Source: Typha latifolia (lineage: Eukaryota > Streptophyta > Magnoliopsida > Poales > Typhaceae). Taken from it: DNA of 64,000 nucleotides. Of this stretch, positions 40,072 through 51,900 are shown piece after piece. The notes under the pieces were generated by a model that worked only from the letters and a program-made list of their open reading frames with translations, had not been told where the DNA came from and made no database searches. Location of the stretch: the NCBI GenBank assembly GCA_019914945.1, contig CM034100.1:2121209-2185208 (forward strand), read 5' to 3'. The translations under genes and the position numbers were made by a program. The stretch's first letter is position 1. The number at the start of each line of letters is the position of its first letter.

Positions 40072-40672
40072 ATGCAAGAAAGGCAGCGTGAAGCATGCGA
40101 TATTTCGAAATCATTCTAGCTTTTGATTCGGAGAGCTGCCTCTAATTGCTTCAGAGCTTGAGAAGTTCTTTATCCATTCAGAAAGTGAAGGGTATGTCAC
40201 CTCATCAATCATCTTCAGGTTAATTATCTCCTCCAATAGACTCACCATGTATGCAATCCACCCAAGTGATACATCTGCAAATCCAAGTGCCTCTCCACCA
40301 AAGAACTTTCCACCATTCAACTTTTCTTCTAAGATTTTAGGTTCTCTGAAGCTGCTGTAATGGCTTCTGCTTGCTTTTCTCCTTGTGAGATGAAAACTTG
40401 CCATATAGAAGGCAAACACTGCAACAAAGATAATAACTTTCTCATATGAATAATAGGGATAGAACTCAAGAGATATGAATAACATCATGTAGGTGTCGTC
40501 TCCAAACTTGGACAAGAAATGCGCTGTTGCCCTCTCATATGGATCTTTAGGCAGGATTGGGTTCTCCTTCCATTTCTCGTTGATGTATTCGAGGATGATA
40601 AAAGATTCGGAAATCGGCTTTCCGCCATGAAATAGCACAGGGACCTTCTTATAAACAGGATTGTATAAAATT
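40072..40672 (-). pseudogene. Tau GST pseudogene (third tandem copy)
   Basis: Homologous to the two intact tau GSTs but broken in several ways. The first roughly 50 codons, including the catalytic Ser region, are missing: similarity stops at about 40665 and AT-rich sequence replaces it. The exon 1 donor is lost, since the intact genes read GATAAG|GTACATG and this copy reads GACACCTACATG. Exon 2 has small indels near 40336-40360. Both halves are still recognisable ('[20 protein letters not shown]' and '[16 protein letters not shown]'). A long open frame (40111-40638) survives only by reading through the former intron. Confidence 0.88.
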
Positions 40673-41098
40673 TTTAAAAAACGTATAAAATCCTATTTCA
40701 CATGGATTATGACTCTTCCCAACAACAATGTCATTGTTTTATCTTCTCTTCGCTCTTCCATGTAGATTCTTTTAACGAGTTGGAATCTTATCAGGCGAAA
40801 AAAGAAGAAGATAGGTTCACATTGGAAAGAAAGCAAAAGGTAAAATGACAGAATCTATTATTTGGTACTGAGCAAAGTTTTAATTGTCTATCATCATTGT
40901 AATTAGAATTTTATTTTCACTCTTGCTTCTATTGGTACACATGATTGTGGCTGCAGAGAATCCACTCCCACGTGTCTTTTGCTCATCATCTCCGTATACT
41001 TTTGCCTCCATCAATCACTTCCGCGTAACTTAAACAAGCCCATTATTTAAAGAAAGAGAAAAGGAAAAAAGATCAAAACAAAAACAAAAAAATAATAA
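40673..41098. other. Spacer between GST pseudogene and divergent GST
   Basis: The part near 40740-40790 (ATCTTCTCTTCGCTCTTCC) resembles the upstream flank of the two intact GST genes. This shows the pseudogene lost an internal stretch that included its start. The rest is AT-rich, ending in A-rich sequence just past the stop of the next GST. Confidence 0.5.
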
Positions 41099-41897
41099 TC
41101 AAGATTGCTTATTAGTTGCAGCCAATTGAATCTTGCGGTAGTTGCGGAAGAACTCCAGAGTCTTGTCACGAGGAGGAAGGTTGTCCTTGATAACTGGGTC
41201 TTTGAGGAAGTTATCGATCCAAGAAGAGAACCATGTGAACTTTTTAGCATTTACCACCTTGAAGCCTCCAATCTCCTCTGCAATACCTAGCCAGAAAGCC
41301 ATCCAACCGAGAGCCAAGTCTGTGAATCCGATTTCATCCCCTCCAAAGAACCTCTTTCCTTCTAGTTCTTGGTCAAGAGCTCTCAACGTCACCTCCAGGT
41401 TCTCAATTTCTTTCTTTCGCTCTTCTCCTTCGCTAAAGAAGGCCTTCCTCGATGCATCGCGACACTAAACATTGTGGTTTTCATAATAATAATAATAATA
41501 ATAATAATAATCCTCTATTCAAAGTAAATTCACTGTTGAAAAAAATAATAATAATATCAAAGACATTCATGCTCACCTTGTCTTCAGCGAATATGGCCCA
41601 AAAACGCGCCCTTGCTCGTTCGTAAGGATCGGTCGGTAACAAAGGTTTGTCCTTCCAGATCTCGTCGATGTATTCAATAATGACGAGCGATTCAACTACA
41701 GGCTTGAACTCGCCATGCACAAGCACTGGCACTTGCTTGTTGATAGGATTGTACTTGAGAAGAGAAGGGCTCTTGTTGCTCAAATCTTCCTCGATGTACT
41801 CGTACTTGATCCCCTTCATCTTCAAGGCCCATTCGACTCGTCGAACCGCGGGGCTCGCCCACATTCCGTAGAGCTTCACCTTCTCCTCAGCCACCAT
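41099..41897 (-). CDS. Tau-class glutathione S-transferase, divergent paralogue
   Basis: Exon 1 41577-41897 (107 codons) and exon 2 41099-41464 (121 codons plus stop); 228 aa. It starts '[20 protein letters not shown]', with the expected catalytic Ser before Pro but Ala where the neighbours have Phe. The glutathione-binding region '[16 protein letters not shown]' is present. The helical half has '[16 protein letters not shown]'. The intron sits at the same place as in the other tau genes, after 'FAEDK'. It is clearly more distant than the tandem pair, so it represents an older duplication in the same cluster. The intron carries (AAT)n runs. It appears intact. Confidence 0.92.
41479..41509. 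repeat. (AAT)n microsatellite in a GST intron
   Basis: About ten trinucleotide repeats inside the intron of the divergent tau GST, with a shorter related run near 41545. Confidence 0.85.
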
Positions 41898-43774
41898 TGT
41901 GTTTTTTTAGTTTTTTCTTAATGAGAATTTGTGATGAGAATGCAAACCTTCCAGTCTCCTTGTTATATAGACTTGATTGCATAGTGGTTATTCCAGTAAG
42001 TGATAATGATGATAATCTTCTTTTTTTTTGTCAATCCAAATCACTATCCACTGAGGGATGAGAATGTGAACAACCTGCCGCAGTTTGAATATTGAGGATA
42101 GCCTTGATACTACTGTAAATTAATGAATGCATATATCAACATTGGTAGGATTTGGACATGCTATGAATTCTTAGATTTGAGTGGACAAATACACTAGCCT
42201 GACTTGGAGAGAGTTATCACAAATAGTGATTCTCTTGAGATTTAGATGGCCCACTCTTAGCTTTTGGAAGAAAAGGACTCGTCTCCATGGAGTCATTGCA
42301 GTCTTACGATCGCAACACAAAGCTTTGGTCTCATTGGGCCTTTGGAGATGTTGGAGAGGATTGGGATTTAACATCACCCAAGTGGAGAGAATGGCTTTTT
42401 GGATTTCCCCATCCTTGAAAGCAAATTCTAGGTTGTCTTCTATTGGGGAGTCTATCCTTTCCTTTCAATAATGGCCAAATGACTTTGTACCTCAATCCAA
42501 AGATGGGAGGAAGAAAAACTTATCTCCAATTTGTGATGGTTAAGGTTCTCATCATATATTCGCCATGTGGATAACTACTAAGGTGATGTTCTTGCTTGTC
42601 TTGCAGCTAATGAGGGAATGATTTGAATCTTTGGACTCGTTCTATTTGTGAGCTGCCTCAAACTCAAGGTTGGAACAACTTATCTAAAGTTTGTGAAGAT
42701 TCATGTTTATCATTAGCTAGTTGCTTTTATCCCATAAGATATGGCTACTATTAATTTGGATAAATTTTAAAGTGCTGTTCTTGCCTGTCCTGTATCTAAT
42801 GCTGGAATCATCTTGGAAATTTTACTTGCTATATTAGTGAGCTGAAACTACCAACTTTGAAGTAGTTTCATGATTCCATCCTTCTACTTGTTCTCTTTCT
42901 CTATTTCATATTACTTTTCCTTACTAGTAGTTAATATTCAAAGCATCAAAGTATAAGAGGTATAGCCAATGATCAATCTTCTTACTATGTGCTCAGTTGG
43001 TTGGTTTGGTCACCAAACAGTATGCAAAGGTAAGGGGGTTTTGTGGTATTGTTGTAAATATAGAATCTGGATAGGTAATGGATTTAAATGTAAATTTGAA
43101 ACTTTATACTGAATAGTACAAATTTTACATCATTTGACAAAAATATCATATGACAACTGACAAGGTATAAAGAATAAAAATAAAATTAGTTAAAACCACC
43201 CTATATTTTGCCTTTATTATTATTATTAGCATTCTACTACATAGGTATAACATACAATTGACTTAATTATACATACAAAATAATCTAATACTCTAACCGT
43301 TAAAGTCAAACGATAAATATTTTATGTATTTAAATTTTTTATTTTTAAAAGTAATAAAATATTCTATATTTCATGGTCTGCTAGGTTATATTTTTGAAAC
43401 ATTAACAATAAGATGCAGAAATTAAATAAGTAACCATATAATAAGGTGTGAATAATAAATAACAGAGACAAAACATATGTGTTTTTAATAAATAATCCAA
43501 ATATAACACTGCCTATGTCAGTATAAATTTTTTATTTTAAAGAAAATTACAATAGTGGGCTTACTAAAAGCCAATGCGTTCTTAATTCTTATATGAATCA
43601 CGTCTGCAAACAAAAACAATGGCATAAGATTCATGGGAAGCCCATCTACCTCACCTACTATTACGTGGACAAATGGCTTCCACATACTTCCCGCGTTTGA
43701 GCCACAAATCTCTCACTTTGGTGTAACTTCTCCTCTCCAATCCTCAAGATCACAACTCACTCTGCTAAAAGAAA
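41898..43774. other. Intergenic between the GST cluster and the BODYGUARD-like gene
   Basis: The first about 150 bp is the divergent GST's 5' UTR and promoter side. The rest is AT-rich with no recognisable gene. A 96-codon frame at 42181-42471 and a 64-codon frame at 43633-43827 have no familiar motifs. Near 43196 there is a CACCCTATATTTTGCC motif also seen in the MITE-like repeats around the GST units. Confidence 0.45.
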
Positions 43775-45674
43775 ATGCTACGTGTTGCAAAACTTTCTCT
43801 TCAAAAATGGCCAGGAAGAGCATTTGATGCTCTCATCTCAGCCATTAGCGGCATTGTTTTCGCTTTGTTAGATCTCTTAGATTTCATCCTTTGTTTCTTC
43901 TATAGATTTGTTGATGGTGTTCTCGAGGAGAATCCAGTCCCATGTTACTGTTATCATAACAGAGGAAAACAGGGGATTCTAGATGTAGAGGAAGAGGAGG
44001 AGGAGGAGGTTTCTGAGACTTTGTATGGGAGGAGAAACTTTTTTAGGCAAATGGATCTTCTCAGTTTGAAGGAGAGGAGTAATGGAGGAGGAGAAGGAGG
44101 AGGAGGAGGGAAGTTGAGGTCTAGTAGATGGTCGGATTGCGGCTGCGAGTCTTGTGTTTCATGGCAGGGGAAGGGGGAGGAGAAGCTCCATTTGGTTGTG
44201 AGAGAACCATCTCAGGGTAAGAGAAAAGCAAACGTATGAATTTTTTTTCCTTTTTTGATTGAATAGAACTAAGATGTTGGGTTTTTATATTATTCATTTT
44301 TGTGCTTAAGTTTCTAGAATGGATGTCATTATCCTGTTCTTTTTTGCAATAGACTAATCTTTTGTTATTTTTTTGTTAAATTTATTCGGGGTTATTTATT
44401 TCTAAGTTTATCCAGAGTACAATAATTTGATCTCTTATGACCGAGTATGTGAATATATGATTTTGCAAAGCCTGATATATTTCCATGATGCATTCAACTA
44501 GTAAAATGATATCTTTGAATGTAAGAATTTATCTCATACTGAAGCTTCTATTTTACAATTCATACTTCTCTGAAGCAAATTTCTTATTAGTTTTTATGGA
44601 TATTTTAGCTGATTCTGATTAATGCTATGTGCGTTTTCCAGCAAGGAGCATTAGGCAAAATGTCTCTCCTGAGAATGTGGTCTTCATACATGGATTCCTT
44701 TCTTCTTCATCATTTTGGACACAAACAGTTTTCCCATATCTTTCTGAAGCTACAACACTGCATTTTAGGATGTTTGCACTGGATCTCTTAGGTTTCGGCA
44801 GAAGCCCGAAGCCTTCGAATTGCTTGTATCGAGTAAAAGAACATCGAGAAATGATCGAGACATCGGTAATTGAACAGTTTCGGTTAAAATCCTTCCACAT
44901 AGTTGCTCACTCAATGGGTTGTATAATTGCACTGGCCTTGGCTTCAAAGTATCCAGAATCAGTTAAATCAATTACATTGGTTGCACCGGTGAGTACCATG
45001 ATCTGGAATCAATAGGGTCGTTTTCCTGCTTGCAATTTGCTAACATTGATTCTTTATATTTAGCCATACTTCCCCTCAAATGAAATGAAACAATGCTACA
45101 CTCCTCTGAACAAACTAGCTGGGAGAAAAGTTTGGCCACCACTACTCTTGGTATCTTCAATCATGTCATGGTATGAACACCTGGGCAGAACTGTTTGCTT
45201 TCTTTTCTGCAGAAATCACTTGATATGGGAATGGATTATAGGATTAATCACAAGAAGAAGGTAACCATGTTCATAAATAAAAGTTCTAGCTATTCAGACT
45301 GTACAGCAATGACCCTATTATTAACTAAGGGCACAAATACTTTTCTCTTCAGGGATCTCAATTTCCTAGTCAGAGACATGACTCAGCATACACATCATTC
45401 AGCTTGGCATACAATGCACAATGTGATATGTGGAGGGGCAAAGTTACAAGATAAGTACTTGGAAGTTGTGAAGAGAGCAGGAATCTCACTGAGAATAATC
45501 CATGGCGACAAAGATCAAGTGGTACCAGTAGAATGCAGCCACAACATGAAATCAAAAGTTCCATTTGCAGATCTCCAAATTCTTAATGATGCTGATCACA
45601 ATACTGTAATTGTCGGTAGGGAAAAGAGTTTTTCAAGGGACTTAGAAAAGTTCTGGCTCTATTCTGGAATTTAA
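43775..45674 (+). CDS. BODYGUARD-like alpha/beta hydrolase, 4 exons
   Basis: Member of the plant BODYGUARD family; Arabidopsis members act in cutin/cuticle formation in epidermal cell walls. Exons 43775-44216, 44642-44988, 45064-45260, 45353-45674; 1308 nt, 435 aa, all phases joining. The N-terminus has a hydrophobic membrane or signal-anchor segment at about residues 19-46 ('GIVFALLDLLDFILCFFY') and 'PCYC', as in the family. The hydrolase core has 'VFIHGF' (oxyanion region), nucleophile S238 in 'VAHSMGC', likely acid D383 in 'HGDKDQVVPVE', and H411 in 'DADHNTVIVG'. 'SWYEHLGRTV' is a typical family block. A Glu run (about residues 73-79) and a Gly-rich stretch near residue 105 look linker-like. 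The gene appears intact; part of exon 1 and intron 1 is duplicated near 48 kb. Confidence 0.9.
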
Positions 45675-45909
45675 AGAGAATCTTAATATGATATTGTCAT
45701 AATAGATGCATACCGAAACCATAATACTTTTTTCCCTGCCAGAAGTTCTGTTATATGAAATTATAATGTTTGACCTCCTACATAATTGCTATTGGACATT
45801 TTCCTAGAACATACCTTAGCTCGAACAAGTATGATGCCTTTACTATGAAGAGTTTCTAAATATAAAACAGCAGATTTCATAGCTCAAATATTCTAATCAG
45901 TAGTTTTGA

Positions 45910-47550
45910 GTCACCTATTGTAAGAGTCTTCAAGTATTGCCTGACTCTATTGGTGACTCCATTGGTGGCTTCTCTAATCTCTCAATATTGGACCTCAACC
46001 AATACACGAGTGTTCAAGCATTGTCTGACTCCATTGTGGCCTGTCTAATCTCTCAACATTGAAATGCACTGATTGCATGAGGCTTCAAGCATTGCTTGAC
46101 TCCGTTGGTGGTCTATCTAATCTCTCATTATTAGACCTCACCTGTTGCGAGAGTCTTCAAACATTGCCTGACTTCATTGGTGGCCTCTCTAATCTCTCGG
46201 TATTAAACCTCACCTGTTTCTGTAGTCTTCATGCATTGCCTGACTCCATTGGTGGCCTCTCTAATCTCTCGATATTGAACCTCACCTGTTGCTGCAGTCA
46301 TCATGCATTGCCTGACTCCATTGGTAGCCTCTCTAATCTCTCAATATTAGACCTTAGCAGGTGCTGGAGTCTTCAAGCATTACTTGACTCTATTGGTAGC
46401 CTCTCTAATCTTTCAAAATTGGACCTCACCTATTGTGAAAGTCTTCAAGCATTGCCTGACTCCATTGGTGGCCTCTCTAATCTCTCTGCATTATATCTCT
46501 CCCATTGCTTGCGTCTGAAGTGCATGCCCTCCGGGATAGGAAAATTGAGCCACCTCCGAACACTTCCAGTCTGTGTGCTCGGTGACAAGAACAATTGCAG
46601 CCTTAGAGAGCTCAGCAGCCTGAATCTCGAAGGTAAATTATATATGAAGAATCTGGAAAACATGAAGAATGTCAAAGAGGCGAAGGAAGCTAACTTGATA
46701 CAAAAGCAGGGCCTTAAGAGCACTGAGATTGTCATGGAATCTGGATGCTTACCAGAAGCCAGGAGAAGCTAGCTCTGAGAAGATTAATGAAGATGGAAAA
46801 AACGTGCAAGAAATTGTTGAAGCACTTGCAGTACAAGATAGGGATGTTGATACCGAATTCATTGAAGATGTGCTCGAGAACCTCCAGCCACACGTAACGT
46901 TGGCCGTATTGAAGATAGAAGAGTACCTGGGCAGAGTGTTTCCGAGATGGCTGATGGAGCTCCCAGTTCCAAATCTGGCGAAGCTCACATTAAAAAGTTG
47001 TATGAGATGCGAGATTCTCCCACAATTCAGACTGCTACACAATATTAATAAACTAGAATTGAACACTCTTCTTCGTGTCCAGTGTCTTCCGGCGCTCGGG
47101 CAGATGCGTTCTCTGCGTATCCTAAAGCTCTACGTTCTTCCTGGCATCAAGTGCTTGGGCTCCGAGTTGTACGACGGTGACGGTGCATTCCCGGCATTGG
47201 AGGACTTAGATTTGGCATGCATGCCTGAGTTAGAGGAGTGGTCTAGAACAGCCGAAGTAGAATTCCTTCCTCGCCTTTTTAGGTTGGGCCTAGTAGAATG
47301 TCCAAAACTCAAAGCTCTTCCCTCTGATTTTCAATCTGTTCAGGTGCTGGCCATGTATCCGGATGATGAATTGTTCCTATCTTCCCTCCAAAGTGGTGCA
47401 TTTCCAAATATTGATCGTCCAGAAATGAAGTTCCGCGTGGACAGAATGATATCTTCTTTGCCTCCAGTTCTAAGCGGCGTATCAATGCCGCGGCATCTGG
47501 GCGGCGACGGCACTGACCCTTACTCCCAGGGGTCATCACTGAAGAGCTGA
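45910..47550 (+). pseudogene. LRR-only remnant of a CC-NB-ARC-LRR gene
   Basis: Carries only the leucine-rich part of an NLR. About eight 72-bp units (24 aa, pattern 'LPDSIGGLSNLSILDL') run from 45910 to about 46500, followed by the conventional LRR tail ('FPRWLMELPVPNLAKL', 'MPELEEWSRTAEVEFLP') to a stop at 47550. No NB-ARC or coiled coil is present upstream; BODYGUARD ends only about 235 bp before. The first units are broken by indels. A 1-bp insertion near 46720 (AAGAGCACTG against AAGGCACTG at 63921) splits the reading frame into 46059-46772 and 46729-47550. It is closely related to the CNL at 60831. Confidence 0.85.
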
Positions 47551-47560
47551 CCAACTCCGT

Positions 47561-47584
47561 GGCAGAGAGAGAGAGAGAGAGAGA
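47561..47584. repeat. (GA)n microsatellite
   Basis: A short run of GA repeats just after the LRR remnant's stop codon. Confidence 0.85.
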
Positions 47585-47759
47585 AATGTGATGTTTACCA
47601 AACTTACACTTAAAAGGGTCTTCCGCCTCTTTCTCTAAGATCTGTCATTATGTCTCTCTACGATTCATTTTCCTTTCTATTGTATAATGCTATTATATTA
47701 TGAAATCATATTTGGTCTAGTAAAGTATCCATTGTGCATAATGGAAGCTCCGATTCAGA

Positions 47760-47985
47760 TGTTGTCCCCCCCTTGCATTTGCTACCAAATCAATCACCAA
47801 ATTCCTTTAACCAATAGAAAGGCAGAGTGAGATCCCAATTCTACTTGATGCAAAGTAACCTCTTGGAAGATAGTACTGTTTCATATTTGTAGACTGATCC
47901 CTTTCCCCTGGACTTCTCCATGACTGCATTCCTTGCCCGAAGAGCTCCCTCCCAATCACGCCCACTGCACGTGCACTACTTATCG
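47760..47985. repeat. Shared 3' flank of NLR remnants, copy 1
   Basis: Resembles 53325-53668: both have AACCAATA, GGCAGAGT, ATTCTACTTGATGC, then ACTTCTCCATGACT and CGAAGAGCTCCCT in the same order. Both lie a few hundred bases 3' of an NLR LRR tail, so the remnant genes were duplicated together with this flank. Confidence 0.7.
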
Positions 47986-48009
47986 GACCCTTCTATCATG
48001 GGCTACTTC

Positions 48010-48260
48010 GAAGAGGAGTAACGGAGGAAAAGGAAGAGAGGAGTTGAGGTCGAGGAAGTGGTCGGATTGCGGCTGCGGGTGTTGTGTATCATGGGCTTTC
48101 ATGCCTCCACCTGGTTGCGAGAGAACCATCTCTAGCATTTGTTTGCCTAAATTTCTAGAATGGATATCCTGTTTTGTTATACTAAGCTAGTTCCAAGATA
48201 CCTGCTTTGTTACATTTTTGTTAGTAATGAGAATATTCAGAGCAAATTACTGTGATTATT
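48010..48260 (+). pseudogene. Partial duplicate of the BODYGUARD-like exon 1 and intron 1
   Basis: Matches 44070-44350 of the BODYGUARD-like gene: GAGGAGTAA, GGTCGGATTGCGGCTGCG, GGTTGTGAGAGAACCATCTC-like sequence, and, past the exon 1 donor, intron sequence TTTCTAGAATGGAT. Because intron sequence is included, it arose by DNA duplication and not by retroposition. No start, catalytic region or other exons are present. Confidence 0.75.
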
Positions 48261-48936
48261 ATGTTGTTTATCACCAACCAAAGAGGAACTTTGATCCTTT
48301 TTACCATATTTTTTGTCTAATTCAAAAAAAAAATCTTTATTCTAATAAAGAGTCTTCATAAGGATATAACATCATGTAATGGATATACAGAAAATAAAAA
48401 AAAGCTACATCTGATATTTCGTAATATGAAAGCGATAACCTTTGAATTATGACTTGCATTTTGTTTTTCTTTGAGACAAAAGATCTTCCAGAAAATTGAT
48501 TCACAGATGAATAGAAATATAGATGAATCCAACAATAGAGATTTACCATGAATCAAATGAAGATCTAGTAGACAAAAAGCAAAGAGAAACCAGCAAGTGC
48601 AAAACAATTGATGAGAATGCAGCTGCGGGTTTTATTTTTTTCTCCTGTTTATTTTTCCCAGCAGTACCAATAGTTAAATCCTCATTCAGCAGACCTCATT
48701 ACCAGTATAATTCCTTTGCCCGAAGAAAGTGTTTGACAGACTCTTGCATAAGTGATACATAAATTTACCTAATGAAAACTGAAAGTACTCACTAAATGAG
48801 CTTTCCTATATTCTTAAAAGAGAGTGAATATTTCAATAGTTGGATAAATGTACAGATGCAAAAACAGAGCCAGATAAAAGGGTTGTTACTTCATGATCAT
48901 CCGTATGCAGGTATCAGGAATATGAACAATTTTATG
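48261..48936. other. Intergenic before the minus-strand CNL stop
   Basis: AT-rich DNA that probably includes the 3' UTR of the minus-strand CNL. Small open frames here (48337-49038, both strands) show no motifs. Confidence 0.45.
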
Positions 48937-51900
48937 TCAGTCCTCTCCTACATCTTTTTCGCATTTTCTTTCCAACAGTGGACAATTTATAATGTTCAGA
49001 AACTGAAGAGCTGTATGGTTCTGCAAACCTTGAGGTAAAGAGACTAATCTGGGACATCTACAGATGTCTAGAACTTCAAGCAACCTGAGTTCTTCAAGCC
49101 ATTCTGGCAAGGTAGACAAATTAATACAACCGTATAGGTACAAGCGTCGAAGTGATACTAGGTGTCGTATACTCTGGGGAACGCTAGTCATCTCTTTACA
49201 ATTGCAAAGAAACAAGTCCTCAAGGTCAGTGAGGTATTGCAGTCCCTTCCACCCACTTGAAGCTTCACAATTCCAGATGTCCAGCTCCCTGAGGGAAGGA
49301 CGACGTAATGATTCGAATGACTGCAACTCTTCTCTTTCCAAATTGGATGATGCTTTTAATATTAGCTCTATATTGCTGTCAATGACCTTCATGTGAACAA
49401 CTGAAACGGGAAGGCAAGGCTGTGGCTTCAACTTGGGACATGCGATGACTACGAGTTTGGTAAGGCAAGGAAGCACTTCATTCCCGCTATTGTCTTCCGG
49501 TACCAACCACTCCTCCAAATTAGGCATAAAAGAGAAACTGAGGATCTCCAAACATGGAAAGATAGTACAAGTAGTGCTACCAGTTCCATAGAATTCTTTA
49601 CCGACATAAGTAACTGCAGGCATTTTCTCTATCTCAAGAACTTTAAGAAGCGGCAGTTGGCCTAGTGGTGGAAGTTGCTTGCAACTATTGATATTAGATA
49701 GAGTGACTTGAACAAGATTAGGAAGCAATATTTCTATCCCTGAAACTAACCAACCTGGAAACTTGGTGCTTCTGTAGCCATCTAATTCCAACTTCTCTAG
49801 ATTTCTATGTGGGTGGAGAGCCTCTAGCACTGCTTCATCCATATGCTCTTCTGATTGCGGACATTTCCATGACAATACCAATGACTGCAATTTCTGCTTC
49901 TTCTTCAGCTTTGCTTGTTTAACGTCATTTATGTTTCGTAAGTTCTCAAGATTGCAGATATGTAGCCCGCCCCGGAGTAGGTTTAAGTTTTGCAGCTCCA
50001 TGATGCTAGCTCCATGGTTGCTATCAAAAAATCTAGGCAAAGTTTGCAGCTTGATCAGTTGTCCAATTCCTTCAGGAAAACATATCAAGGAATCGCACCC
50101 ACTGACCCTTAGATGTGTCAGGTTTTTCATTGCTTTCAAATTTGCAGGTAACTCACGAACTCTAATGCAGTTCTCGAGGTCCAGTGTCTCAAGATATATT
50201 AACCGGCAAAGAGATTGGGGTAATGACTGAAGCTTAGAACAATATGACAGCTTAATAATCCGAAGATTTAGAAGGCCTCCAATAGATCTTGGTAATGTTT
50301 CAATCTTTGTTTGTGAAAGGTCAAGGTACCTCAAATGTTTTAATTTGCTGATGTAAACTGGCAGAACTGTTATGCTACTTTGACTAATATCGAGTGTGCG
50401 CAAGCTTGTTAAAGATATAAATAGTTTTTCAGGAACATATCTGATTCCTTCTAACCTGCTCAGGGAAAGAAGTGCCCTTAACTTCTTATATTTGCATACA
50501 TCTGGAAATGATAGCATCTCATTACCTACCAGCGACAGATACCGGCAGTCTCCAGCTGTAATAGCTGTTTTTCTTCCCCCCATGGTCATGAATTCGTCCC
50601 CAGAAACAGACTGTATGAGGTCATGAATTAAGTCATGCATCCTGTATGTCACCTTGGGAGAATGATGGGTATTTTCAACATATTGAAAGAACGACCTTGC
50701 CATCAAGTTAGTGAAGAACTCATTGCCAATATCTTCAGCTGGGTAACTGCCATCTGAAGGAATTAATCCTTCTGCTATCCATAGCATAATTAGTTTTTCT
50801 TTGTCAAAATCATGATCTTTCGGAAACAACGAACAATAAACCAAGCATTGCTTCAGATGAGATGGCAAATGACTATAGCTCAAACTTAAAGCAGATAAAA
50901 CTCCGTTTTCATCTTCAGGCAATTCCCAGATTTCACTATCTCTCACAGCCAACCAATCACAAGTATCTCTTTTGAAACGCATTAGGCTTCCTAGTGCCTT
51001 GGCAGCTAAGGGGATGCCACCACACTTGTTGACAATCTCCTTTCCAATTGCTACAAAGCTCGGGGCCTGCTGTTCATTTCCTCCTATGCCAAACGCCCTT
51101 TGTTTGAACAAATTCCAGCAGTCATCATCTGATAAAACTCCCAAATGGTATGGTCTGGTAGGACCCATTATTGAAGCCACCTTTTCGTTTCTAGTGGTCA
51201 CAATGATTCTACTTCCCTTCCTTCCTCCTCTTAACAAGACCTTCAATCTGTCCCACTTCTCTTCATCCTCATTCCATACATCATCCAGCACAAGCAAAAA
51301 TCTCTTCTCATTCAGCACTTCATGTACGCGATAATGCATAGTTTCTAATTCGAAAAAATCACACTTATCGCCGGTGGAAGATTCCACGAGCGCCCTTATG
51401 ATCCTCTTCAGATCAAAATTTTCAGATACACAGATCCAGATCCGAAGTTCAAAATGTCGCTTGGTCCTCTCATCATTGAAGGCCAATTGTCCGAGTGTAG
51501 TCTTTCCAAGGCCCCCCATGCCACATATAGGAATGACATAGGGATCCTCTTCGACCTCTGTTTCAATTAGAAGCCTAATCATCCTCTCTCTATCCTCATC
51601 TCTGCCATAAACTTGAAGCTCATCTACAGCAGAAACTGTCACCCTGTTGTTGAACTCCAGCCGCCTGTCCGAGACAGCTTGTTCCTTCATGTGAAACTTT
51701 GTCCTCTCAGACGAAACTGCATCAAGCCTCTTCCCGACCTGTTTAATCCTATTACCCAACTTATAACGATGCACAATTGGATTCGACTGCAAAAAAAAGT
51801 TGCTCACCCTTCTCACCATTCCGTCGTTGGCTCCCAACTTTCGCCGGAGAGTTACCAAAGAGAACTCATCGAGGACATCATCTGCATCGTAAGCTGCATC

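Noticed and set aside
40111..40638. A 175-aa novel GST variant
   Set aside because: It reads through the former intron, lacks the catalytic N-terminus and carries indels relative to the intact tandem copies.
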